DNA of 64,000 nt from Paracoccaceae bacterium. Its GTDB lineage: Bacteria; Pseudomonadota; Alphaproteobacteria; Rhodobacterales; Rhodobacteraceae. Below, in pieces: positions 44,814 to 53,302 of the stretch. The stretch lies in the NCBI GenBank assembly GCA_026710155.1, contig JAPORQ010000081.1, positions 23,610-87,609 of the forward strand. The letters are read 5' to 3'. A program made the translations under genes and the position numbers. Each line of letters starts with the position of its first letter. The stretch's first letter is position 1. Below the pieces are notes generated by a model. It saw only the letters and a program-made list of their open reading frames with translations. It was not told where the DNA came from and made no database searches.

Positions 44814-45296
44814 TTATTTTTCGTAAGGTACTCCTAAACGTATTGCCATGGCACTCTTGGATACCCGGAATTTCATTGCCAGTTCTTCAATATTGTCGAT
44901 TCCTCCAGACAATTGTTCCCTGATCAACCTCCAGGGCATCAGGATATCCGCAGCCAGGGAATTCGCCTGGGCTTCCACCCTGCTGCTCAAACCTGACCTG
45001 TATAGGACATCATCCGTAATTCCATCTCCAATAAGATTCTTGTGCAAAATGAAATGGGATATTTCATGGGCAATCGTAAATCTGCGCCTATGCACATGGT
45101 GGTTGCCATTTACATAAATGGAATATTGGGAAAGATCATCACTGGACCTTTTTATCATTCCTGACAAGGCGTCGGGCCAGGCATCTGTTGTTGACTTGAA
45201 TACCTTCAACCCAAGCCCTTTGGCAATCGGTACAGTTTGTACCGGCGGGGATGCCTGATTTTCGTTGATGATTTCCAATTGATCCTTGTACATCAT
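44814..45296 (-). CDS. ImmA/IrrE-family metallopeptidase
   Basis: A 160-residue protein with the zincin motif HEISHFILH, preceded by RRFTIA and followed by EAQANSLAADILMP, which holds the third ligand Glu. These are the hallmarks of the COG2856 family, in which ImmA cleaves an immunity repressor and IrrE/PprI cleaves DdrO. The C-terminal IEELAMKFRVSKSAMAIRL looks like a recognition helix-turn-helix. Its first codons overlap the end of the membrane-protein gene (ATGA), so they are coupled. No XRE-type repressor gene is seen next to it, so its target may be the DUF262 nuclease or a distant regulator. Confidence 0.88.
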   Translation of the reverse strand: MMYKDQLEIINENQASPPVQTVPIAKGLGLKVFKSTTDAWPDALSGMIKRSSDDLSQYSIYVNGNHHVHRRRFTIAHEISHFILHKNLIGDGITDDVLYRSGLSSRVEAQANSLAADILMPWRLIREQLSGGIDNIEELAMKFRVSKSAMAIRLGVPYEK

Positions 45297-45706
45297 TTTT
45301 CATCCTCCTCGACAACATTCTCCTGTTGAGGTTTTTCAAACTTGGTACCTTTACCCAATTCCTCAGACGATTGAAACAATTTCATATGTTTGGTGATGGC
45401 TTCCCTGGCCACCTCGTCCGCAGTATTCTTGGCAATGGTATCGGCCCTTTGCCGAAAATATCCAAAACCTACAATTGCCACAATACCAATCAGGATACCC
45501 AAAAAGGTAAGAATGATAGTGACAAGATCCAAACGGCCAAGGGACAAGGCAGTCTGGAGTGCATCTGCATCCCTGTCCTCCATATATGAATTATTCAGTC
45601 CAAGCAAACTTTGCAGGCTTGTCGAGCCTACAAATAACAGGATCGAAATCCCAATCAGATTGATTAGGCCAATAACAATGTTTGTTATGGTAAGTTTCAT
45701 TTTCAT
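45293..45706 (-). CDS. Small two-pass membrane protein of the nuclease-protease cassette
   Basis: A protein of 137 residues that I cannot assign to a named family. It has two hydrophobic segments, about residues 7-30 (ITNIVIGLINLIGISILLFV) and 60-85 (LVTIILTFLGILIGIVAIVG), separated by a polar loop. A charged cytoplasmic tail rich in Glu and Lys ends EEDEK. The overlap of its stop with the protease start means it belongs to the same operon and is probably its first gene. In a defence setting it would be a membrane sensor or effector; this is inference only. Confidence 0.7.
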   Translation of the reverse strand: MKMKLTITNIVIGLINLIGISILLFVGSTSLQSLLGLNNSYMEDRDADALQTALSLGRLDLVTIILTFLGILIGIVAIVGFGYFRQRADTIAKNTADEVAREAITKHMKLFQSSEELGKGTKFEKPQQENVVEEDEK

Positions 45707-45865
45707 CCTTGAATGAATATATCATTTTTCCTTCCTCTTGCAATTATGGTTCTCCCTGATCGGCGAGCCAAATCAAATATTTTGGCTTGTTTAACATTTC
45801 CAGCAACTTTTAGCACCTGATTCGATCATCAGGTTCAAAAAACAGACTAATCCTCATGTGCCTGT

Positions 45866-48800
45866 TTATAGATCAATTGATATGGTCTCATCCTTGGAAA
45901 CTGCTCGTGAACAGCAAAGGAGCATTTTTTCATTCCTTTCCTTTCTTGAAAGCACATAATCCCGATGGTCGACATTCCCTTCCGAATAATTCGCATGGCA
46001 GACGCCGCAAATACCATCAGAGCATTTTGTATCAACAATTATTCCCTTTTTGGCCAATGCCTCAAGGGCACTCTCATCCTTTGAAACCGGAACAACCATC
46101 GAACTTTTGGTCAGGTTCAGTTTAAAGGGATGATTTTCTCGCTCAGGAGGTTCGGGAACAGAGAAAAATTCCTGAGCCAAACTTTCATCAGGCCAACCCT
46201 TCTGAGTGGCCATTTCCAACACGGAACTCATATAGCGATCACTTCCACATACATAAAGCAAATACCCTTCTTGATAGGCAGGAATAACATCTTCTAGCCG
46301 AGCACGGGAGTTCAAATCGGAAAAGTAATATTTCACTGCAGAAGCCCATTCAACTTTTCTCAATTCATCTGAGAAAGCATATTGTTCATGGTTTCTTGCA
46401 CTGTAATGCAGCTCAAAGGATTTGCCGGATGTATTTAATTCATGTGCCATCGAAATAAGCGGGGTAACACCGATACCTCCTGCCATAAGGAGATAAAACT
46501 TGCCATCCTGATCAAGCTCGAAATGATTCCTTGGAAGTGAGATATGGGTCTTGCGCCCCTTTCTGAATATTCTGTACATGAGGTTAGAACCACCTCTGCC
46601 CTCTTTTTCATTCTGGACACCAAGTACATATCTGGAATTGTCGCTGGGGTCGCCAGCGAGTGAAAACTGCCGCTGGAATTCCGGCGCTATGACCACATCA
46701 ACATGAGAACCTGCTGTAAATTCGGGCAATTGTTCACCATCCCTCCTTGTTAATTCAACCTTGAATTGATCCGTGGAATAATCTTCCCTCTCCTTGACTT
46801 CCACCTGAATAACAGGAGGTTCACCTTCTAGCTTGGGAGCTTGAGGTACCAAATCATGGGTTTTTCCCTTTGCAATTCGTTTGCGGTATTCTTCAGGAGT
46901 AAGAAGGTCCTTGTACCTGAGGATGCCTTCTTCCCTGTTGAGAATATGAACTATTGGATAGGGTTTTGGCATTTTGTCCGCCGGATAGACGGCAAGGGTC
47001 TGGTCCTCGTATTTCAGGTCCAGATCTTTGCTTAACCCCCTTTCATTGGTTGCCTTGGCCAAGACATATTGCCCTGATTCACGGTTGAGTTCGATGTCCC
47101 ACCACCATTTCTTGATCGGATTTATTTCACCTCTTCCCACATGATCATCCAGTTTGGCCAAGGGTTTGGCCATAATTGGAACATTGGTTGCTAACCATCT
47201 AAAAGGCGCTTCAGCAAACAGCCCCTCAAGATTCCAGGGGCAGGTTTTCATGCATCTCCCGCACATCCCCCCTGCCGAATTGGTTAGGCGGTACCTCGTA
47301 CATTTCTCGGCATCGGACTTCCAAATTTCATAACCGTTGTACATCAGCTTGGGGCCAGCTGTTATGGCTCCAGACGGGCATTCTCTTGCACATTTGTTGC
47401 ATGATTCACAAAACCTTTGCAGACCAAAATCAATCGGTTGATCATGTTTCATGGGCATTGAAGTTGTCACTGCACCGGCTTTCAACCTCGGGCCCAGAAA
47501 GGGATTTAAGATTACCTCTCCTATTCGGCTTACCTCACCCAATCCCGAAAGCAACAGTAACGGCGGTTGCATGACCTCGCTATCCAAGACAGAATGGACT
47601 CTGGCCGAATATCCCAGACGTCTTATCTGTTCGGCAATAACCCCTCCTATCAAGGAAAACCTTAGGTATGCCCGCATCGACTGGGCAACTGAAATCCAAT
47701 CATCTCCGGAAGCCCCCTCCATGGTGTCATACCCTTGGTCAAAAAGCATGGAGATGGCATTGTCATGATACGGTTTCAGCTCGTTCCCTCCAGCATCATG
47801 AGAGTAATATGCCCACTCTGGCGCACGGGATAGACCTACTGCATCAGTTGATAGATAGTAACAAGCTGCCTTGATATTGTCGGCATTGACCTGAGGACAC
47901 TCGGTACTTTTACTGACCTGTCCACGGGCATCACCAAATTGAAGCAGCAACAAGGCTCCCAAAGCCCTACGGGCACAAGCTCCAATAGGGCTTTTCATCA
48001 CATAAAACCCACCCTTGGCAGCTTCCTGAACCGATTTGCCCATATCGCCAAAAAGAGCTCTTGCAAAAAAATCCGCCCTTTTGGGGAATCTGGGGACCCT
48101 GCCTTCATCAATCAGTGTGGTGGGTTCTTCAACCCTCTTTATTTTTTCAAAAGGATGAGGTCCCAGTCTGAATTCCCTGTCCTTGTAAGGAATGCTTTCA
48201 CTTTTTCTCTTGCCAGTGCCAACACCAAACTGCCAGGCCATTTTGTTGCTCAAGGTTACCTGACCTCTTCCACTAACATTAAGAGGCATATCTGGTTGAA
48301 GCTCCAAATCAGTAGTTACGGCGGCCAGGCCAAATCTGTCTTGTACAAATGGATTGACCAGTTTTCCACCGCTAACCAGACATAGACCTGAAGAGACGGC
48401 CAGCCTGTTCAGATCAACCTCAGTTGTCGTTTGGGTATGGCTGCGAGCAGAATATCCGAGCAAACGAAGGTAATTTGCTATTACAACGGAAACATTGGCA
48501 GTCAGTAATGAAGCACGTTCCCTTTGGGTGCCGACAATCCATTCCGTTCCCTTTTCATCATGGGTTGGATCACGAGTATATTCAATCAGGAACACCAAAG
48601 CTGATTTATGTGTGGAGATATTTTGATATTTCCTTTTTGTGGCTTCAAGAATATCTGCATAAATGGCATCAACACCAGCTGCATAGGTGGTTGGTTGGCC
48701 TTCTTCCAATTCCTTGCGTATTCCATCAATCATGGGATTTCTGATTGGAGTTTCCAAGTGATGGGCAGGGGAAAGTGATGTTATACCCACCATGGAGGCA

Positions 48801-49081
48801 TCAAAATAATAGCTTGCGGCCTTGAAATGATGGGATCTTTCTGTCAAATCCTCAGGTATTTCAGCCTTGATCCCATTGCAGTTGCCGTCCCGGACGGTAT
48901 CCATCAAGGCAAGGAATCTTGCAATCGAATGGGAAATTGATTCAGGGTTTTGGGAATTGAATGCCAAGGGAGTCATCGCTGATACGACAGCAAGGTCGGG
49001 TTCAACTTCGGTACGTTGCAATTTCTCCAATGGGAATGGACCCAGGTGAAATGGCCTGTTTCGGGTAGAAAAAAAATTCAC
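45866..49081 (-). CDS. rdhA: Self-sufficient reductive dehalogenase with fused oxidoreductase
   Basis: A 1071-residue fusion. Residues about 1-290 and 300-560 are two copies of a corrinoid-binding nitroreductase-like domain; each has LGP-P-EK-KR, YY-D--VG and RLGYSAR-H. Two 4Fe-4S clusters follow (Cys558/561/564/568 and Cys594/607/610/614). From about 755 there is a phthalate-dioxygenase-reductase-like module: RQFSLAGDP for FMN, GGIGVTP and CGSDRYM for NAD(P)H, and a plant-type 2Fe-2S set at Cys1020/1025/1028 and 1056 or 1057. This matches the aerobic, catabolic class (NpRdhA, BhbA) that removes halogen from phenols. There is no Tat signal, so it is cytoplasmic. It starts at GTG 49081. Confidence 0.92.
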   Translation of the reverse strand: MNFFSTRNRPFHLGPFPLEKLQRTEVEPDLAVVSAMTPLAFNSQNPESISHSIARFLALMDTVRDGNCNGIKAEIPEDLTERSHHFKAASYYFDASMVGITSLSPAHHLETPIRNPMIDGIRKELEEGQPTTYAAGVDAIYADILEATKRKYQNISTHKSALVFLIEYTRDPTHDEKGTEWIVGTQRERASLLTANVSVVIANYLRLLGYSARSHTQTTTEVDLNRLAVSSGLCLVSGGKLVNPFVQDRFGLAAVTTDLELQPDMPLNVSGRGQVTLSNKMAWQFGVGTGKRKSESIPYKDREFRLGPHPFEKIKRVEEPTTLIDEGRVPRFPKRADFFARALFGDMGKSVQEAAKGGFYVMKSPIGACARRALGALLLLQFGDARGQVSKSTECPQVNADNIKAACYYLSTDAVGLSRAPEWAYYSHDAGGNELKPYHDNAISMLFDQGYDTMEGASGDDWISVAQSMRAYLRFSLIGGVIAEQIRRLGYSARVHSVLDSEVMQPPLLLLSGLGEVSRIGEVILNPFLGPRLKAGAVTTSMPMKHDQPIDFGLQRFCESCNKCARECPSGAITAGPKLMYNGYEIWKSDAEKCTRYRLTNSAGGMCGRCMKTCPWNLEGLFAEAPFRWLATNVPIMAKPLAKLDDHVGRGEINPIKKWWWDIELNRESGQYVLAKATNERGLSKDLDLKYEDQTLAVYPADKMPKPYPIVHILNREEGILRYKDLLTPEEYRKRIAKGKTHDLVPQAPKLEGEPPVIQVEVKEREDYSTDQFKVELTRRDGEQLPEFTAGSHVDVVIAPEFQRQFSLAGDPSDNSRYVLGVQNEKEGRGGSNLMYRIFRKGRKTHISLPRNHFELDQDGKFYLLMAGGIGVTPLISMAHELNTSGKSFELHYSARNHEQYAFSDELRKVEWASAVKYYFSDLNSRARLEDVIPAYQEGYLLYVCGSDRYMSSVLEMATQKGWPDESLAQEFFSVPEPPERENHPFKLNLTKSSMVVPVSKDESALEALAKKGIIVDTKCSDGICGVCHANYSEGNVDHRDYVLSRKERNEKMLLCCSRAVSKDETISIDL

Positions 49082-49335
49082 CGCCTGATTACCCCTGTAT
49101 ATTTGCTGTTATACCTATCAGACCTGATCTTCCTGCAGGATGGAGATGAGCAGTTCAATTCCCTGGAATTCTCTGATGCTTTCCATCTGGATTATGCAGT
49201 CCTGAAATATCTTTTATTTGCTAACTGGTTTATAAATAATATTGTGATTATGGTTTGTATCACTTCTTCAATAATAATTACCCATGTTTCCAGAACGGGT
49301 TGATGCATACTACCAACATTCCAGGTGTATAGAAA

Positions 49336-51351
49336 GTGGATAATTTTCTTTTTCAAGCAACGATTTATCTTGCTGCGGCCGTTATCTCGGTACCGCTGTC
49401 CAAAAAGCTGGGATTGGGATCGGTTCTGGGGTACCTTTTCGCCGGCATCATCATAGGTCAGCTGAATCTTCTGCTTGGAGCCGGTTTTTCGGACCTTCAT
49501 GGCGTTGCCGAGTTTGGCATCATAATCCTTCTCTTTGTCATTGGATTGGAATTGGAACCCAAACAACTATGGCAGTTGCGAACAAAACTTCTTGGACTTG
49601 GCGGTTTACAGATTGTTTTGACGACCTTTGCCCTTGCTTTAGCCTTTAAATTTTTAGGATACGAAACCGGGGAGAGCATTGCCCTGGGCCTGGCCTTCTC
49701 CCTGTCGTCAACAGCAATGGTACTGCAAACACTCTCAGAGAAAGGATTGACACAATCTGAAGGCGGCAGGTCCACACTATCCGTATTACTTACCCAGGAT
49801 GTTGCATTTATTCCAATGCTGATCGTAATTCCATTGTTGGCAAGCAATCCAGCCGCTGTAATTGAAGCCGAATCGCATGATGCTCATTCGGCTTCTGGTG
49901 AAGAGGGATTGGGAATCGCCTTGACCCTTATCGAGCAACTTCCACCCTGGGGTAGCGCCGGAATTACACTTATCTCAATAGTATTGGTTATTGCTTTTGG
50001 ATATTTCGTGGTACGTCCGATGTTTCATTATATCAGCTCCTCGGGATTGATCGAAATTTCTACGGCAGCCACCCTGTTTGTAGTTGTATTCGCCTCGCTG
50101 ATGATGACACTGGTCGGTTTTTCACCTGCCTTGGGAACATTTTTGGCAGGCGTGGTTCTGGCCACCTCTGAATTTCGTCATGAAATGCGTTCGCACATCG
50201 AACCTTTCAAAGGGTTGTTTCTTGGGTTGTTTTTCATCACCGTCGGATCGGGCATCAACTTTATTACCCTTTACCAGAACATTTTTTTGGTTCTAGGGTT
50301 AACCTTCGGATTGATCGCCATAAAAGTGGGTGTTCTCTATGCCCTTTCCCTGATTTTCAGAATCAGGGGGCGGGACAAGTGGCTCTTTGTACTTGGTTTG
50401 GCTCAAGGTGGTGAATTCGCCTTCATTCTGTTGCAATTCATGTCCCAAACGGGAGTCATTGTCAAGAGTCAGGAAAATACCTTGATGCTTGTGGTCACCC
50501 TGTCCTTGGTTTTTACTCCGGCCTTGTTTATTGCCTATGATTATATTGCCAGAAAAAAGGGTATAGAAGGTGATCCTCTTGCCGATGATATTACCGAAGA
50601 GGGTGAAATCATCATTGCCGGCATCGGAAGATTTGGGGAAGTCGTTAACGACATGGTTGCTGCCAACGGGTTTAAAACAACGGTGCTTGACAGCAATTAC
50701 CAGAATATCAAACTTATGCGTACCCTTGGATACAAGGCATTTCTGGGCGACCCCACAAGACCCGAGTTGATTGAATCGGCTGGATTGTCCAATGCCTCGA
50801 TTTTGGTTGTGGCCATTGATGCCAGGGAAAGCATTACGGAAATCGTGCAATATGCAAGAAGAAAACGGCCAGACCTTCATATCATTACAAGAGCCCTGGA
50901 CCGCCAGCACGTATTTGAGCTATACCAGGCAGGAGCATCAGATATTGTCAGGGAAACCTTCGACAGCTCGCTCCGGGCAGGAAGATATGTCCTGCAAAAA
51001 ATGGGAATACCGGAAGAGGAAGCCCATATTCGAACCAGGGGTTTCTACAAATTCAATCGACGGTCAACCAGAGAATTGGCTGCTGTATGGGATCCCGATA
51101 TACCCCTGGAAAAAAATCAGGCTTTTATTAACAAGATCAGGGACCTGAACAAGTCCATAGACTCCTCAATAGGCATTCCCAAGGAAGATCTACCCCAAGG
51201 TGAGAGAGCATCCGAACAGGTGAAAATTGATTCCCAAGTTACCGCTGATGGTGATATGGAGGAAGTTGAACCCTCGGAAATCGAAGTGATGCCAATCAAG
51301 GGGGAGGTTATAGATCAGGATGAATTTAAGGAAAATTCCCGTAAAGTGTGA
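49336..51351 (+). CDS. Kef-type cation:proton antiporter (CPA2 family) with TrkA-N domain
   Basis: A 671-residue membrane protein. About twelve hydrophobic segments occupy residues 1-385, including the FAGIIIGQ and ALGLAFSLSSTAMVLQTLSEKG segments and QGGEFAFILLQ, which are typical of KefB/KefC. A Rossmann RCK domain follows (IIIAGIGRFGEVVNDMVAANG, then a conserved acidic LDSN), binding NAD(H) or glutathione-linked ligand. The C-terminal 100 residues are acidic and lack a clear TrkA-C domain. It would move K+ out in exchange for H+ during electrophile stress. It is divergent from rdhA and starts with GTG. Confidence 0.92.
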   Translation: MDNFLFQATIYLAAAVISVPLSKKLGLGSVLGYLFAGIIIGQLNLLLGAGFSDLHGVAEFGIIILLFVIGLELEPKQLWQLRTKLLGLGGLQIVLTTFALALAFKFLGYETGESIALGLAFSLSSTAMVLQTLSEKGLTQSEGGRSTLSVLLTQDVAFIPMLIVIPLLASNPAAVIEAESHDAHSASGEEGLGIALTLIEQLPPWGSAGITLISIVLVIAFGYFVVRPMFHYISSSGLIEISTAATLFVVVFASLMMTLVGFSPALGTFLAGVVLATSEFRHEMRSHIEPFKGLFLGLFFITVGSGINFITLYQNIFLVLGLTFGLIAIKVGVLYALSLIFRIRGRDKWLFVLGLAQGGEFAFILLQFMSQTGVIVKSQENTLMLVVTLSLVFTPALFIAYDYIARKKGIEGDPLADDITEEGEIIIAGIGRFGEVVNDMVAANGFKTTVLDSNYQNIKLMRTLGYKAFLGDPTRPELIESAGLSNASILVVAIDARESITEIVQYARRKRPDLHIITRALDRQHVFELYQAGASDIVRETFDSSLRAGRYVLQKMGIPEEEAHIRTRGFYKFNRRSTRELAAVWDPDIPLEKNQAFINKIRDLNKSIDSSIGIPKEDLPQGERASEQVKIDSQVTADGDMEEVEPSEIEVMPIKGEVIDQDEFKENSRKV

Positions 51352-51362
51352 CCTTCGGAAAT

Positions 51363-52403
51363 TCAACTTTTGTTTGCAACCATTGCCTCGGCAAAGGTCG
51401 CCATCCCGCCATGACATTTTACTGCGGCCCTCAGGATATGAGCTGCAACCCCGGCCCCGGAAGCTTCTCCCAGTCTCATGTCCAGATCCAGCATTGGCAT
51501 GAGATTCATTTTCTTCAATAATCGAGCGTGTGCTTTTTCAGCAGACCGATGCCCAGCAACAACATGGGCCAGTAATTCCTGGTCAATTTCAAACAATACC
51601 GCAGCCACTGAAGTACATATATAACCATCCAAAATAACCGGGATGGATTTTAACCGGGCACTGAATATTGCTCCCGCCAAGGCAGCGAGTTCCCTTCCAC
51701 CCAGACACCTGAGTACCTCCAGAGGTGAATCCAGCACTTCTCCATGTCGTTGCAATCCCCTGTTGATTACGTCTATCTTCAGTCTTAGCTGGTGGTCATC
51801 AATACCGGTACCCTTCCCTGTCCAGTCCTTTGCATCACCACCAAACAGGGCGGTTGCAATCGCTGCTGCTGAAGTTGTATTGCCAATGCCCATCTCCCCG
51901 GGAATAACCAGATCATGTCTCTCGTCGATGGCTTCAAAACCCAGGCGAAAGGCTTCAGAAAATTCATCTCTGCTCATGGCTTCTTCCTTGGTGAAATCCC
52001 TCGTGGGTACATCCAGATCAATCGGGACAACCTTCAAGGTTGATGGAAGGAGACTTGCCAATTGATTAATGGCGGCCCCTCCCTGTTGGAAATTGCCAAC
52101 CATCTGATGGGTCACTTCAATGGGAAAGGCTGAAACTCCACTTCGGGCAACCCCGTGATTGCCTGCAAAAATTGTAATCAGGATGGAATCGATATCCCTT
52201 TTACCGGCCCCCTGCCAACCCGCATACCATATGGCAAGGTCTTCAAGCCTTCCCAATGAACCCAAAGGCTTGGTTAATTCCCTGTTTCTGGTTGTGGCTT
52301 CATCAATATGGTCAGAATTGGGCCGAGGGAGTTCTTGCAGTGATTCCTGAACCAATTCAAAGGGATCACGATCATTTTGCTGGTTGGATTTAATCTTGTT
52401 CAT
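51363..52403 (-). CDS. cobT: Nicotinate-nucleotide-dimethylbenzimidazole phosphoribosyltransferase
   Basis: A 346-residue enzyme that activates the lower ligand base of cobalamin. Seen: TKPLGSLGRLEDLA at the N-terminus, IFAGNHGVARSGVSAFP, PGEMGIGNTTSAAAIA and the C-terminal LDLDMRLGEASGAGVA, whose Glu is the catalytic base in CobT. Its end is 12 bp from the convergent antiporter stop. It is divergent from cobS with 73 bp between the two starts, too short for a full cobalamin riboswitch. Confidence 0.95.
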   Translation of the reverse strand: MNKIKSNQQNDRDPFELVQESLQELPRPNSDHIDEATTRNRELTKPLGSLGRLEDLAIWYAGWQGAGKRDIDSILITIFAGNHGVARSGVSAFPIEVTHQMVGNFQQGGAAINQLASLLPSTLKVVPIDLDVPTRDFTKEEAMSRDEFSEAFRLGFEAIDERHDLVIPGEMGIGNTTSAAAIATALFGGDAKDWTGKGTGIDDHQLRLKIDVINRGLQRHGEVLDSPLEVLRCLGGRELAALAGAIFSARLKSIPVILDGYICTSVAAVLFEIDQELLAHVVAGHRSAEKAHARLLKKMNLMPMLDLDMRLGEASGAGVAAHILRAAVKCHGGMATFAEAMVANKS

Positions 52404-52476
52404 GTGTTAATTTCTTTTCAATTGGATTTAATCTGGCATTATAGAATATAAAGTTTTTTGGGATTAATTGTCCATA

Positions 52477-53244
52477 ATGCAAATGCTGAAACTTTCAAAA
52501 AAAATAGCATCCGATCTTGCCATATCCCTTGGTCTATTTACTAGAATCCCTGTCAAATCGAGAGTTGAACATGCAATTCTGGGTACCACGGTCTGGTCTT
52601 GGCCAATTATTGGCGGCATGGTAGGTCTTGTGGTCGGCATCACTGCCGAGGTCATCAATTCCCTGGAAGCGCCCCCCGAACTCGCTGCCCTGATCGTCAC
52701 AACTCTTTTGATATTTATCACTGGTGGTTTTCATGAGGACGGATTGGCGGATTCCTTTGATGGTTTGTGGGGCGGAAATACCCCGGAAAAACGATTGGAA
52801 ATAATGAAGGACAGCAGGGTTGGAACCTTTGGCGTCCTGTCCTTGATCATCTCGATAATGTTCCGATGGGTTTTGTTAAAATTCCTCTTTGAAAGTGGCT
52901 TCCTTGTAGGTCCCATAATTGTCGTATGCGTAGTCTCAAGGTCTGTGCTGGTACCCTTCATGATGATTCTTCCCAGCGCCAGAAAAACGGGGTTATCATC
53001 ATCAGTAGGGAAGATTCCCCATTGGTCGGCAGTGATTTGCTTGATTATATCTCTTCTGCCCATTTTCCTTTTTCTTGGCCCAAGTGGGTTGATACCTGTA
53101 TTTTTTGGCTTGCTTATCATCCTTCCCGTTTACTTTTTGGCAAAAAAACTATTGCAAGGTCAGACGGGTGATGTATTAGGTATGTTACAACAGCTTGTTG
53201 AGATTGGCATCCTGATGACAATAGTCCTGTATTATACAGGATGA
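52477..53244 (+). CDS. cobS: Adenosylcobinamide-GDP ribazoletransferase (cobalamin synthase)
   Basis: A 255-residue membrane enzyme that joins alpha-ribazole to adenosylcobinamide-GDP. Seen: FTRIPVKS at the N-terminus, GGFHEDGLADSFDGLWGG, the catalytic Asp-rich loop, and MKDSRVGTFGVLSL. Six hydrophobic segments are predicted. ATG 52477 is preferred to TTG 52468; ATG 52483 is a further option. The last codons overlap a perfect 17-base palindrome (TCCTGTA-TTA-TACAGGA). With cobT it supplies the corrinoid cofactor that the nearby dehalogenase needs. Confidence 0.94.
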   Translation: MQMLKLSKKIASDLAISLGLFTRIPVKSRVEHAILGTTVWSWPIIGGMVGLVVGITAEVINSLEAPPELAALIVTTLLIFITGGFHEDGLADSFDGLWGGNTPEKRLEIMKDSRVGTFGVLSLIISIMFRWVLLKFLFESGFLVGPIIVVCVVSRSVLVPFMMILPSARKTGLSSSVGKIPHWSAVICLIISLLPIFLFLGPSGLIPVFFGLLIILPVYFLAKKLLQGQTGDVLGMLQQLVEIGILMTIVLYYTG

Positions 53245-53302
53245 CCTTTCAACAGGAGGACTTCCAATCTGCAGGATTGATCAAAAAGTGTAGGTGTAAC
53301 AT

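Noticed and set aside
52404..52476. Cobalamin riboswitch between cobT and cobS
   Set aside because: The gap is 73 bp, shorter than a cobalamin riboswitch, and no B12-box-like sequence was seen.
53225..53241. Perfect 17-base palindrome at the end of cobS as a terminator
   Set aside because: The stem is 7 bp with a 3-base loop and no T-run follows; it lies mostly inside codons, so it was not listed as a terminator.
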